Shown here piece by piece: positions 15,129-22,373 of a stretch of 33,570 nucleotides of DNA. The DNA is taken from positions 1 to 33,570 of the forward strand of contig JADCLI010000053.1 in the NCBI GenBank assembly GCA_016803235.1, in the 5' to 3' direction. Below the pieces are notes generated by a model that did not search any database, was not told the DNA's origin, and saw nothing but the letters and a program-made list of their open reading frames with translations. The position numbers were made by a program, and so were the translations under genes. This DNA comes from Pimelobacter simplex. Lineage in GTDB: Bacteria; Actinomycetota; Actinomycetes; Propionibacteriales; Nocardioidaceae. How positions within the stretch are numbered: the first letter of the stretch is position 1; the number at the start of each line of letters is the position of its first letter.

Positions 15129-15899
15129 TCAGGACGCCAGCTTCCTCGGCGCCGGCTTCGAGTCGGACTTGGACTCGGCCTTGGCGCGGGTGGCGTACAT
15201 GTCGACGTACTCCTGCTGGGAGAGCCGCATGATCTCGTACATGATCTCGTCGGTGATCGAGCGCAGGATGAAGCGGTCGTTCTCCATGCCGGCGTAGCGG
15301 GAGAAGTCGAGCGGCTTGCCGAAGCGCACGGTCGGGCGGGTGATCCGGCCGAACTTCTTGCCCGGCGGCGCCACCACGTCGGTGCCGACGACGGCGACGG
15401 GGATGACGGGCACGCCGGTCTCCAGGGTCAGCCGCGCGATCCCGGTCTTGCCGCGGTAGAGGCGGCCGTCGTGGGAGCGGGTGCCCTCGGGGTAGATGCC
15501 GAACAGCTCACCCTCGGCCAGTACCCGCTTCGCGGAGACCAGGGCGCCGGAGGCGGCGTCCCCGCTGGTGCGGTCGATCGGGATGTTGCCGGTGCCGCTG
15601 AAGAAGTTCTTCTGCAGCCAGCCCTTGACGCCGGGTGAGGTGAAGTACTCGGCCTTGGCGACGAAGCGCACCATCCGCGGGATCACCAGCGGCATGAACA
15701 GCCAGTCGGCGTACGAGAGGTGGTTGCTGGCCAGGATCGCCGGTCCCGTGGCGGGGACGTTCTCGACGCCTTCGGCGCGGGGACGGAAGACGACCTTCAG
15801 CAGCGGCCCGAGGGCGACGAACTTCAGGAACCAGTAGAACAACCTCTTCGGACCTTTCCCCAGGGACCCGGCGCCCGCCCGGACGGACGCCGCTGCCAC
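15129..15899 (-). CDS. 1-acyl-sn-glycerol-3-phosphate acyltransferase (PlsC-like)
   Basis: The 256-aa product acylates lysophosphatidic acid or a related acceptor at the inner membrane. Motif I is ASNHLSYADWLF (HX4D, His60 and Asp65). The other diagnostic block is GIYPEGTRSHDGRLYRGKTG, followed by PVIPVAVVG. A hydrophobic N-terminal segment (LFYWFLKFVALGPLLKVV) should anchor it. The C-terminal 25 residues are Lys/Ser-rich. The GTG start at 15899 is uncertain: a TAGGAT box at 15902-15907 is only two bases upstream, too close for a leaderless transcript beginning there, and no good Shine-Dalgarno is seen. It heads the minus-strand run that includes the sensor kinase 11 bases on. Confidence 0.88.
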   Translation of the reverse strand: MAAASVRAGAGSLGKGPKRLFYWFLKFVALGPLLKVVFRPRAEGVENVPATGPAILASNHLSYADWLFMPLVIPRMVRFVAKAEYFTSPGVKGWLQKNFFSGTGNIPIDRTSGDAASGALVSAKRVLAEGELFGIYPEGTRSHDGRLYRGKTGIARLTLETGVPVIPVAVVGTDVVAPPGKKFGRITRPTVRFGKPLDFSRYAGMENDRFILRSITDEIMYEIMRLSQQEYVDMYATRAKAESKSDSKPAPRKLAS

Positions 15900-15919
15900 G
15901 GATCCTAGTGGGTGTCGGG

Positions 15920-15925
15920 CACAAT
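15920..15925 (+). promoter_or_regulatory. Possible -10 box for the alpha/beta hydrolase gene
   Basis: CACAAT is followed by six bases and the ATG at 15932. It departs from TANNNT at the first base, so it is weaker than the other leaderless boxes here. Confidence 0.35.
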
Positions 15926-15931
15926 CCCGCC

Positions 15932-16720
15932 ATGCCTCCGAGCACCCCCGACCGCGAGACCGACCTGACCGCCGCGCTGACCGTCGCGGCCCGTCCGGAG
16001 CTGACGGGCGGTCGCCGGATCGGCGTGCTGCTCAGCCACGGCTTCACGGGCTCGCCCGCGTCGATCCGGCCGTGGGGCGAGCACCTCGGCGCGCTGGGGT
16101 ACGGCGTCGCCGTACCCCTGCTGCCGGGGCACGGCACCACCTGGCAGGAGCTCAACACGCTGCGCTGGGCGGACTGGTACGCCGAGCTGACCCGCACCTT
16201 CGACGCCCTGCGCGCCGAGCACGACGCGGTCGTCGTCGGCGGGCTCTCGATGGGCGGCGCGCTCGTGCTGCGGCTCGCCGCCGACCGTCCCGACGAGGTC
16301 GCCGGCGTGATGGTCGTCAATCCGGCGGTGGCGACCAGGCGTCTCGACGTCAAGCTGCTGCCCGTGCTCAAGCACCTGGTGCCGTCGTTCCCCGCCATCG
16401 CCAACGACATCAAGAAGCCAGATGTCGACGAGCGCGGCTACAGCCGCACCCCGCTCAAGGCGATCCACTCGCTGATCCGGGCCTGGCCCTCGCTGCGCGC
16501 CGACCTGCCGCGGATCACCGCTCCCCTGGTCTACTTCCGCTCCGCCGAGGACCACGTGGTGGACGACGCCTCGGAGCCCCTGGTGCTCGGCGGCATCTCC
16601 TCGACCGACGTCACCCGGGTCGCGCTGCCGGACAGCTTCCACGTGGCCACCCTCGACCACGACGCCCCGACGATCTTCGAGGAGTCGGCGGCGTTCGTCG
16701 CACGGGTGACGGGGGCGTAG
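15932..16720 (+). CDS. Alpha/beta hydrolase (carboxylesterase/monoacylglycerol lipase-like)
   Basis: The 262-aa product has the full serine hydrolase set. LLSHGFTGSP forms the oxyanion hole. GGLSMGGA is the nucleophile elbow with Ser107. SAEDHVVD supplies Asp207 and DSFHVATLDHD supplies His237. The arrangement resembles Est30-type carboxylesterases and bacterial monoacylglycerol lipases. No signal peptide is seen, so it should be cytosolic. A short cap region (VLKHLVPSF onward) lies between Ser and Asp. It is divergent from the PlsC-like gene, and both would act on acyl lipids, so shared control is conceivable. The start at ATG 15932 places it six bases after a CACAAT box; the in-frame GTG at 15908 would overlap that promoter region. 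Confidence 0.88.
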   Translation: MPPSTPDRETDLTAALTVAARPELTGGRRIGVLLSHGFTGSPASIRPWGEHLGALGYGVAVPLLPGHGTTWQELNTLRWADWYAELTRTFDALRAEHDAVVVGGLSMGGALVLRLAADRPDEVAGVMVVNPAVATRRLDVKLLPVLKHLVPSFPAIANDIKKPDVDERGYSRTPLKAIHSLIRAWPSLRADLPRITAPLVYFRSAEDHVVDDASEPLVLGGISSTDVTRVALPDSFHVATLDHDAPTIFEESAAFVARVTGA

Positions 16721-16730
16721 GACCGGGGCG

Positions 16731-16736
16731 TAGCCT
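16731..16736 (+). promoter_or_regulatory. -10 box of a leaderless promoter for the small membrane protein
   Basis: TAGCCT is followed by six bases and the GTG at 16743. It lies in the 22-base gap after the alpha/beta hydrolase gene. Confidence 0.55.
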
Positions 16737-16742
16737 GAGGAC

Positions 16743-17174
16743 GTGCAGCGGGACGACCCGGACTACGACGACGCCGCCTGGCAGGCGATCGTCGACAACT
16801 ACGGCGAGCGCGTCGAGATCGAGACGCCCGACGAGGACGAGCACGACCCCGGTCCGGCCACCGACCCGGAGGTCGACGAGGACCGCCACGACCACCGGTA
16901 CGACGACGCCTACGACGAGATCGACCTGGTCGACGACCGCTTCGTCCCGGACCAGGCGCCGCCGGTCCCCGTGCCCCCGGCGGACCGGCTGCTCGCGTGG
17001 GCCGGCGTGTTCGGCTCGCCGACGCTGCTGCTGGTGTTCCTCGTCCTCGGCCTCGGGATGCCGACCTGGCTCGGCTGGCTGCTCGTGGCGTGGTTCGTGG
17101 GCGGCTTCTGCTACCTGGTGATCAGGACGCCCGGCTCGCCTCGGGATCCCTGGGACGACGGGGCACGCGTCTGA
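16743..17174 (+). CDS. Small acidic protein with C-terminal membrane hairpin, unknown function
   Basis: This 143-aa protein has a strongly acidic, His/Asp/Glu-rich N-terminal half (for example DDPDYDDAAW and DPEVDEDRHDHRYDDAYDE). A Pro-rich hinge (PPVPVPPADR) follows, then two closely spaced hydrophobic segments around residues 82-125 with a short GMPTW turn, and a short tail. Topology suggests both ends in the cytoplasm, with the acidic part soluble. I do not recognise a named family. The GTG start is supported by a TAGCCT box six bases before it. The last 53 bases overlap the convergent GT87-like gene, which is unusual, but both frames look coding there. Confidence 0.7.
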   Translation: MQRDDPDYDDAAWQAIVDNYGERVEIETPDEDEHDPGPATDPEVDEDRHDHRYDDAYDEIDLVDDRFVPDQAPPVPVPPADRLLAWAGVFGSPTLLLVFLVLGLGMPTWLGWLLVAWFVGGFCYLVIRTPGSPRDPWDDGARV

Positions 17175-18378
17175 TCGTCCGCCAGGCCGCCCCGAGGGCC
17201 GACACGCACAGGCCCACGACGAGCAGGTTGCGCAGGGCGAGCACGGCCACCACCACGATGCTCCCGCCCGAGTGCTCCCCGATGAGCGCGCCGTAGACGT
17301 GCGGGTAGAGGACGTGGGACAGCAGCGCCGCCACCAGCAGCGCGACGGTCCACCGGCCCAGCCGACGACGCTCGGCGCCATCGAGCAGCGCGAGGCCGGC
17401 GCAGGCGGCAGGCAACAGCCACAGCAGGTACTGCGGGCTCAGCACCTTGCCGCTGACCACGAACGCGCTGATCGCTCCCAGCGTCGACCACACGACGGCG
17501 GGCAGCCCGGTGCGCGGGTCGGGAAGGCGTCGCCAGGCGAGCGTCCAGAGGGCGAGGAGCACGACGACGAGCAGCACGGTCACGACGGTGGAGACGGCCA
17601 GCAGGGCGTCGGTCCCGGGCCCGTCGATCTCCCAGGCGAGGGAGGGCGCGAAGAAGATCCGGTGCTCGCCTGGAGCGAGCGCCCATCCGACCATCGCCGG
17701 GGTGGCGGCGACGGACTCGATCTGCAGCCCGCGGTCCCCTTGGTAAGCCAGGGGCGACACGATCCGGTCCCATCCTCCGACGGCGATGCTCACCGCGACC
17801 AGCCCGATGCCTGCGACCGCACCGGGTACGACGACACGCGACCGGCTGGAGGCAGGCGCCGCGAGTGCTGGGAGCACCAGCGCAGGGCTGTACTTCAGGC
17901 CTGTCGCCAGCACCGCGAGCAGTCCGGCCCGCCGGGGCGCGTCGACCAGGTGGAGCAGGGCGAGGCCGACGAGCACACCCGGGACCAGGTCGAACCGGGC
18001 ATAGCTGATCGCCCCGAGCGCGGGGGTCGCCAGCAGCCACGCCGCCACTGGGATCGTCGTCCCGGCGTGCTTCAGGAGGACTCGCAGGAAGCCCGCGTCG
18101 AGGAGCAGCACGAGCAGCAGCACGAGCACCTGGTATCCGCCGGTGGAGCCCGCCAGCGACAGGAGTGCGTACGGCGCGGCGAGCAGCAGGAAGGCCGGGA
18201 GCGGGTACTCCGCGAGGGTGTCGCCGACGCCGTTGGTGCCGAGGTCGTCGAGGCTCGCCCGGTAGTAGTTGAGGTCCGAGAACGACCCGGACTCCACGGT
18301 CATCAGGAGGACCACCAGCAGCGTGCGGGTCAGCAGCCACACCGTCCAGGCGCGGATCCGGTCGGGCCCTGCGCTCAC
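17122..18378 (-). CDS. GT87-like polyprenol-phosphate-mannose-dependent glycosyltransferase
   Basis: A 418-aa polytopic membrane protein with about ten hydrophobic segments. An acidic extracytoplasmic loop follows the first one (VESGSFSDLNYYRASLDDLG), the usual place for the catalytic Asp of GT-C enzymes. The pattern EYPLPAFLLLAAPY, ISYARFDLVPGVLVGLAL, GLKYSPALVLP and KVLSPQYLLWLLP is that of the GT87 (DUF2029) family, which transfers mannose from a polyprenyl phosphate carrier to lipoglycans such as PIM/lipomannan in actinobacteria. The acceptor here is unknown. The GTG at 18378 overlaps the upstream ROK kinase stop as GTGA, so it ends the SRPBCC-ArsA-ROK operon. The 3' end overlaps the convergent small membrane protein gene by 53 bases. 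Confidence 0.82.
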   Translation of the reverse strand: MSAGPDRIRAWTVWLLTRTLLVVLLMTVESGSFSDLNYYRASLDDLGTNGVGDTLAEYPLPAFLLLAAPYALLSLAGSTGGYQVLVLLLVLLLDAGFLRVLLKHAGTTIPVAAWLLATPALGAISYARFDLVPGVLVGLALLHLVDAPRRAGLLAVLATGLKYSPALVLPALAAPASSRSRVVVPGAVAGIGLVAVSIAVGGWDRIVSPLAYQGDRGLQIESVAATPAMVGWALAPGEHRIFFAPSLAWEIDGPGTDALLAVSTVVTVLLVVVLLALWTLAWRRLPDPRTGLPAVVWSTLGAISAFVVSGKVLSPQYLLWLLPAACAGLALLDGAERRRLGRWTVALLVAALLSHVLYPHVYGALIGEHSGGSIVVVAVLALRNLLVVGLCVSALGAAWRTIRRVPRRPRDPEASRAS

Positions 18379-19283
18379 GAGCGACCGTCCCGGGCCAGCA
18401 GGGCCGCACCGATCGCGCCCGCCTCGGGACCGAGCAGCGCTGGCACCAGGCCGGGGACCGCACGATAGGCGGTGCCCTGCAGCGAGCCGGCCAGCGCGGT
18501 CCGGGCCGGGCCGAGCAGGAGGTCGCCCACCGCGGAGACGCCGCCGCCGACGACGACCAGCTCCGGGTCGAAGGCCGAGACCAGCCCCGCGGCGCCGACG
18601 CCGAGCCAGGTGCCGACGGACCCGAACGAGCTCAGCGCCACCCGGTCACCGGCGCGCGCCAGGGCGGTCACCTCGGGACCGTCGAGGTGCCGGCCGAGGG
18701 CCACCCGGGTGACCCGCTCCAGCGCTCGGCCGCTGCAGTACTGCTCCCAGCACCCGCGCAGCCCGCACTCGCAGGCCAGGCCGTCGGGCACGACCTGCAT
18801 GTGCCCGAACTCCCCCGCCAGGCCGTGCGCCCCGCGCACCACGCGGCCGTCGAGGACGATCGCGCCACCGATGCCGGTGCCGATCGTGATCAGCAGCGCG
18901 GAGCGGACGCCGCGTGCGGCGCCGGCGACCAGCTCGGCGTGGGCCGCGCAGTTGGCGTCGTTGTCGAGGACGACGGGCAGGCCCGTGCGATCGGCGAGGG
19001 TACGGCGGACGGGGGCGTCGCGCCACGGCAGGTGGGCACCGAACAGGAAGCGCTCCCCGGCCGCATCCACCAGACCCGCGGCGGAGACGCCGAGGGCGCG
19101 CGGCTCCCGGTCGCCGTAGACGTCGCGGGCGGCGAGCTCGACCGCCTCCTCCACGGCGTCCGGACCGGCGGACCGGCCGGGCATCGGGCGGGTGGCGGTG
19201 GCCTCGACGGCACCGGCGGCATCGACGCGGACGGCCAGCACCTTGGTGCCGCCGACGTCGACGCCCACCCAGGAGTCGGTCAT
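18375..19283 (-). CDS. ROK family sugar kinase (first of the tandem pair by coordinate)
   Basis: This 302-aa ROK kinase has the ATP motif GVDVGGTKVLAVRVD and catalytic LDNDANCAAHAE (Asp109). The second phosphate motif is ITIGTGIGGAIV. The ROK zinc site is GEFGHMQVVPDG with His161, then CECGLRGCWEQY with Cys171, 173 and 178. A hexose such as glucose, N-acetylglucosamine or mannose is the expected substrate; sequence does not tell which. The ATG at 19283 lies one base after the stop of the other ROK gene, and the GT87-like gene overlaps its end. The two ROK proteins are clearly different, so this is an old duplication or two specificities, not a recent copy. Confidence 0.88.
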   Translation of the reverse strand: MTDSWVGVDVGGTKVLAVRVDAAGAVEATATRPMPGRSAGPDAVEEAVELAARDVYGDREPRALGVSAAGLVDAAGERFLFGAHLPWRDAPVRRTLADRTGLPVVLDNDANCAAHAELVAGAARGVRSALLITIGTGIGGAIVLDGRVVRGAHGLAGEFGHMQVVPDGLACECGLRGCWEQYCSGRALERVTRVALGRHLDGPEVTALARAGDRVALSSFGSVGTWLGVGAAGLVSAFDPELVVVGGGVSAVGDLLLGPARTALAGSLQGTAYRAVPGLVPALLGPEAGAIGAALLARDGRS

Positions 19284-19284
19284 G

Positions 19285-20232
19285 TCAGCCGCGGGCCAGG
19301 TCCGCGGCGCCGACCACGCCGGCGCGGTTGCCCATCGCCGCCAGCCGGATCTCGGCCTCGGGGCGGAAGCCCCGGCCGGTGAGCTCGCGCTCGAAGGCGT
19401 TCCGGATCGGGTCGAGCAGCAGGTCGTCGGCCTCGCTCACGCCGCCGCCGATCACCACGACGCCGGGGTCGAGCACGGCGGCGAGGGACGCGATGCCCTG
19501 GCCGAGCGCGTCTCCGAGCACCGCCAGCCGGCCGATCGCGAACGCGTCGCCGGCCTTCGCGGCCGCCGTGATCAGCGGCCCGTCGATCGCCTCGACGTCG
19601 CCGCCGGCGCGCTTCAGCAGCCCGTCCGCCGCGGCCGGGTCGGCGAGCACGGCCTCCCGGGTGTCGCGCACGAGCGCCGACCCGCTGCCGTACTGCTCGA
19701 GGCAGCCGTGATTGCCGCAGCCGCACAGGCGGCCGTCGGGGACCAGCCGCAGGTGGCCGATCTCCCCGGCGACGCCGTGGGCGCCACGCAGGAGGCGGCC
19801 TCCCGCGATCACGCCACCACCCACGCCGGTGCCGACGGTCACCATCAGCTGGTCGTCGTGGTCGCGCCCGGCGCCGTACCGGAACTCGCCCCAGGCCGCG
19901 ACGTTGCCGTCGTTCTCGACGACGACCGGCAGCCCGACCAGCCGGCCGAGGTCGGCCCCGAGCGGCTCGTTGCGCCACGCGATGTTGGGTGCGAACAGGA
20001 CGGTCGAGCGGTCGGAGGCGATGTAGCCCGCGGCACCGACGCCGACCGCGGCGACCGGGTGCTCGGCGACCAGCTGGGCGACCAGGCCCGCGACCGCGGC
20101 CTCGATCGCGGCCGGGTCGGTCGCGGGCGAGACGACCCGCGCCTCGGCGAGCACGGTCCCGTCCTCGTCGACCACCGCGCCGGCGATCTTGGTGCCGCCG
20201 ATGTCGATGCCGCAGGTCAGGCTGCCGGTCAT
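19285..20232 (-). CDS. glkA: ROK family glucokinase
   Basis: A 315-aa ROK kinase, probably cytosolic ATP:glucose phosphotransferase. Visible are GIDIGGTKIAGAVVD, the catalytic VENDGNVAAWGE (Asp108), VTVGTGVGGGVI, and the zinc site GEIGHLRLVPDG (His160) with CGCGNHGCLEQY (Cys170, 172 and 177). Length and motifs match Streptomyces GlkA, which I recall as also lying downstream of a small protein gene in a comparable neighbourhood. In Streptomyces this kinase also takes part in glucose repression. The ATG at 20232 overlaps the stop of the small CxxCxxC protein gene as ATGA, so the upstream open frame is not part of it. The second ROK kinase follows after one base. Confidence 0.87.
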   Translation of the reverse strand: MTGSLTCGIDIGGTKIAGAVVDEDGTVLAEARVVSPATDPAAIEAAVAGLVAQLVAEHPVAAVGVGAAGYIASDRSTVLFAPNIAWRNEPLGADLGRLVGLPVVVENDGNVAAWGEFRYGAGRDHDDQLMVTVGTGVGGGVIAGGRLLRGAHGVAGEIGHLRLVPDGRLCGCGNHGCLEQYGSGSALVRDTREAVLADPAAADGLLKRAGGDVEAIDGPLITAAAKAGDAFAIGRLAVLGDALGQGIASLAAVLDPGVVVIGGGVSEADDLLLDPIRNAFERELTGRGFRPEAEIRLAAMGNRAGVVGAADLARG

Positions 20233-20624
20233 GGCGTCGGCTCCTCGGGGTCGTCGAGGTCGATGCGCTGCACCTCGGAGGTCCGGGTGCCGCCGTCCTG
20301 CGGCGGCTCCATCAGGCCGGCGGCGGCCTGCAGCAGCGACGAGGCCGCCACCATCAGGTGGGCCTTGACCTCCGGCGAGGTCTGCCGGACGGCATGCACG
20401 ACCCGGCAGACCGGGCAGTACTTGCACTCGACCGCGTCGGTGGCGATGTGCTCGCCGACCTCGTGGGCCATCGACGCGGCCTGACCGGCAAGGTTGCCGA
20501 GCCCCCCGGCGGCGTCCCCGGTGTGCTGACGGGCGAGGTCGGCGAAGGCGGCGAGCAGCTTCATCGCCTCCTCACCCACGCTGCCGATGTCGTCAGGCCT
20601 CTCGTCCTGGGGCTCGTCGGTCAT
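20229..20624 (-). CDS. Small CxxCxxC protein (DUF5304-like) upstream of glucokinase
   Basis: This 131-aa soluble protein has an acidic N-terminus, a helical region (GEEAMKLLAAFADLARQHTG), a central metal-site-like motif ECKYCPVCRVVHAVR (Cys67, 70 and 73, with His77 close by), and a helix followed by an acidic tail. The pattern resembles the DUF5304-type proteins found upstream of glkA in Streptomyces (SCO2127 as I recall, linked there to glucose repression). That link is from memory and not verified. The ATG at 20624 overlaps the ArsA stop as ATGA, and its own stop overlaps the glkA start as ATGA. It is therefore co-translated between the two. A role as zinc-binding partner of the kinase is possible. 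Confidence 0.75.
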   Translation of the reverse strand: MTDEPQDERPDDIGSVGEEAMKLLAAFADLARQHTGDAAGGLGNLAGQAASMAHEVGEHIATDAVECKYCPVCRVVHAVRQTSPEVKAHLMVAASSLLQAAAGLMEPPQDGGTRTSEVQRIDLDDPEEPTP

Positions 20625-21829
20625 CGGACCTCCACGGGCTCGGGCTCGGTGAACCGGACCCGGAGCTCGCCCTCGACCACGCTGGCGCCCGCGACCCGGA
20701 GTCGGGCGAGGCCCGGAGGCAGCGTGAGCAGCCGGCGGTAGGAGCCGACGGTCATCACGAGCTCGTCGCCGTTGCGGGCCAGGTCGACCTCCGAGCGGGA
20801 CACGTTGGGCAGGGAGAGGTGGGCGACCGCTCCCCCGTCGTCGCCGTGGGAGACCCGGAACGGCCCCTCCCCGGCGGGTACGGCGAGCGGGTCGGCGTCG
20901 CCGTACAGGTCGGCGGCGAGGGCGCTCAGCGCCGGGACACCGACCGGCTCGGCCGCCTGGTACTCCGAGGTCCAGACCGGCAGCCCGCTGAACGACTGGG
21001 CGACCTCGCGCAGCACTCCGGCCTGGGCAGCGACCCAGCCGGCCCGCCAGGGGTCGTCGTCGCCGGCGGGGAAGACCCGGTTGGCGACGACGCCGTCGAC
21101 GCGGTAGCCGAACAGGCACAGGCTGGTGTAGGCGCGCCGCGCCTCCGCGAGCACGACCTGCTCGGGGGTGAGGACCAGCCGCACCGTCGAGTCCGGCCCG
21201 GACAGGAGGGCGTGGACGTCGTCGAGCTCAGCGTGCAGGCGGGTGATCGCGTCGAAGACGGCGTCGCCGGGCATCGGCACTCCGGCGGCGCGGTTGAGCA
21301 CCGGGCGCAGTGCCTTGACCAGCCGGCGCTGGATCGGCAGCAGGCGCTCGAGGTACCAGCCGAGCGCCTCCGGCAGCGCCAGCAGCCGCAACGTCTCGGC
21401 GGTCGGCGCGCAGTCGACGACGATCACGTCCCAAGCGCCCGAGCGGGCGTGCTGGCGCAGCTCCAGCAGCGCGAGCACCTCCTCCGCACCGGGGATGACG
21501 GTCATCTCCTCGGCCGCGACCGGGTCCATGCCCACGGCGTCGAGGACGGAGAGCAGGTAGCGCTGGATGTCGGCCCAGGACTGCTCGAAGCGCAGCTGCG
21601 CGTCGACCTGCTGCAGGAAGAGGTGGGGAGCCACCTCGGTCGGCTCGGCGCTCGAGTTGGTCGAGCGTCGCGAGACCCCGGTGGCGCCGTACGCGTCGGC
21701 CAGGGAGTGCGCGGCGTCCGTCGAGATCACCAGCGTGCGCAGGCCCTGCGCAGCAGCGAGTGCCGCGGTGCCGGCGGCCACGGTGGACTTGCCGACACCG
21801 CCCTTGCCGGTGAAGAGAACGATCCGCAC
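20621..21829 (-). CDS. ArsA-family P-loop ATPase
   Basis: The 402-aa product has the deviant Walker A motif TGKGGVGKST (residues 7-16), the STDAAHSLAD switch, and DVIVVDCAPTAETLRLL as the Walker B/switch II region. Its C-terminal 75 residues have the beta-sandwich pattern of the ArsA HSP20-like domain (VDLARNGDELVMTVGSYRR and a closing strand LRVRFTEP). No clear metalloid-binding Cys cluster is present and no arsenic genes are nearby. It is more likely a Get3-like or actinobacterial ArsA homologue of unknown client than an arsenite pump. The GTG at 21829 follows a GAGGT ribosome-binding sequence and lies nine bases after the SRPBCC stop. The next gene overlaps its stop by four bases. Confidence 0.87.
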   Translation of the reverse strand: MRIVLFTGKGGVGKSTVAAGTAALAAAQGLRTLVISTDAAHSLADAYGATGVSRRSTNSSAEPTEVAPHLFLQQVDAQLRFEQSWADIQRYLLSVLDAVGMDPVAAEEMTVIPGAEEVLALLELRQHARSGAWDVIVVDCAPTAETLRLLALPEALGWYLERLLPIQRRLVKALRPVLNRAAGVPMPGDAVFDAITRLHAELDDVHALLSGPDSTVRLVLTPEQVVLAEARRAYTSLCLFGYRVDGVVANRVFPAGDDDPWRAGWVAAQAGVLREVAQSFSGLPVWTSEYQAAEPVGVPALSALAADLYGDADPLAVPAGEGPFRVSHGDDGGAVAHLSLPNVSRSEVDLARNGDELVMTVGSYRRLLTLPPGLARLRVAGASVVEGELRVRFTEPEPVEVR

Positions 21830-21838
21830 GGGCAGACC

Positions 21839-22294
21839 TCAGGCGCCGGACTCGACGCGCTTCTTCAGGCCCTTGAGCGCGGTGTCGATGAGGATCTTCT
21901 CGCCCTTGCGCTTGAGCATGCCGATCAGCGGGATGGAGACGTCGAGCGCGAGCCGGTAGGTCACCTCGGTCGCGCCGCCGGTCTCACGCAGCACGTAGGC
22001 ACCCTCGAGCGCCTTGAGCATCTTGCCCTCGACGAGGGTCCAGGTGACCTGCCGGTCGCCGTCCCACACGTAGGAGAGGGTGTACTCGTCCTTGATCGGC
22101 GAGACGTCGAGGGCGAAGAAGACCTCGCGAGCCCGACCGGCCTGCGCCGGGTCGCTGTCGTCGTACGACGAGCGCACTTCGGCCACGGTGACGCCCTTGG
22201 CCCACTGCGGGTACGCCGCGAAGTCGGCGATGACGGCCATCACAGCGGCGGCAGGGGCGTCGACGACGATCGACGAGGACGTCTGTTCGGCCAT
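21839..22294 (-). CDS. SRPBCC family protein (polyketide cyclase/START-like lipid-binding fold)
   Basis: The 151-aa product has the SRPBCC helix-grip pattern. SSIVVDAPAAAVMAVIADFAAYPQWAKGVTVAEV forms the first strand and helices. The middle has strands (REVFFALDVSPIKDEYTLSYVW, VTWTLVEGKMLKALEGAYVL), and a long C-terminal helix carries KGEKILIDTALKGLKKRVE. Such proteins bind hydrophobic ligands or act as cyclases or coenzyme Q/lipid-binding proteins; no catalytic residues are identified. It is the first gene of the ArsA-ROK-GT87 operon. The ATG at 22294 is seven bases after a TAGCCT box, and the promoter is back-to-back with that of the acyl-CoA ligase, suggesting joint control of lipid-related genes. 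Confidence 0.85.
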   Translation of the reverse strand: MAEQTSSSIVVDAPAAAVMAVIADFAAYPQWAKGVTVAEVRSSYDDSDPAQAGRAREVFFALDVSPIKDEYTLSYVWDGDRQVTWTLVEGKMLKALEGAYVLRETGGATEVTYRLALDVSIPLIGMLKRKGEKILIDTALKGLKKRVESGA

Positions 22295-22301
22295 GCCCGG
22301 A

Positions 22302-22307
22302 AGGCTA
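22302..22307 (-). promoter_or_regulatory. -10 box of a leaderless promoter for the SRPBCC-ArsA-ROK-GT87 operon
   Basis: TAGCCT on the minus strand, seven bases before the ATG at 22294. It is the only clear promoter seen for the six-gene run down to 17122. Confidence 0.55.
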
Positions 22308-22361
22308 CTAGACCTCGGGCCGGCGCCGACGGGTGCCGTCCACGCCACCCCAACTCGGCGG

Positions 22362-22367
22362 TAACCT
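22362..22367 (+). promoter_or_regulatory. -10 box of a leaderless promoter for the acyl-CoA ligase
   Basis: TAACCT is followed by six bases and the GTG at 22374. It is divergent from the SRPBCC promoter across a 79-base gap. Confidence 0.58.
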
Positions 22368-22373
22368 GCACGG

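Noticed and set aside
20621..21829. The ArsA homologue as an arsenic resistance gene
   Set aside because: No arsenic genes are nearby, no metalloid Cys cluster is seen, and the context is sugar and lipid metabolism.
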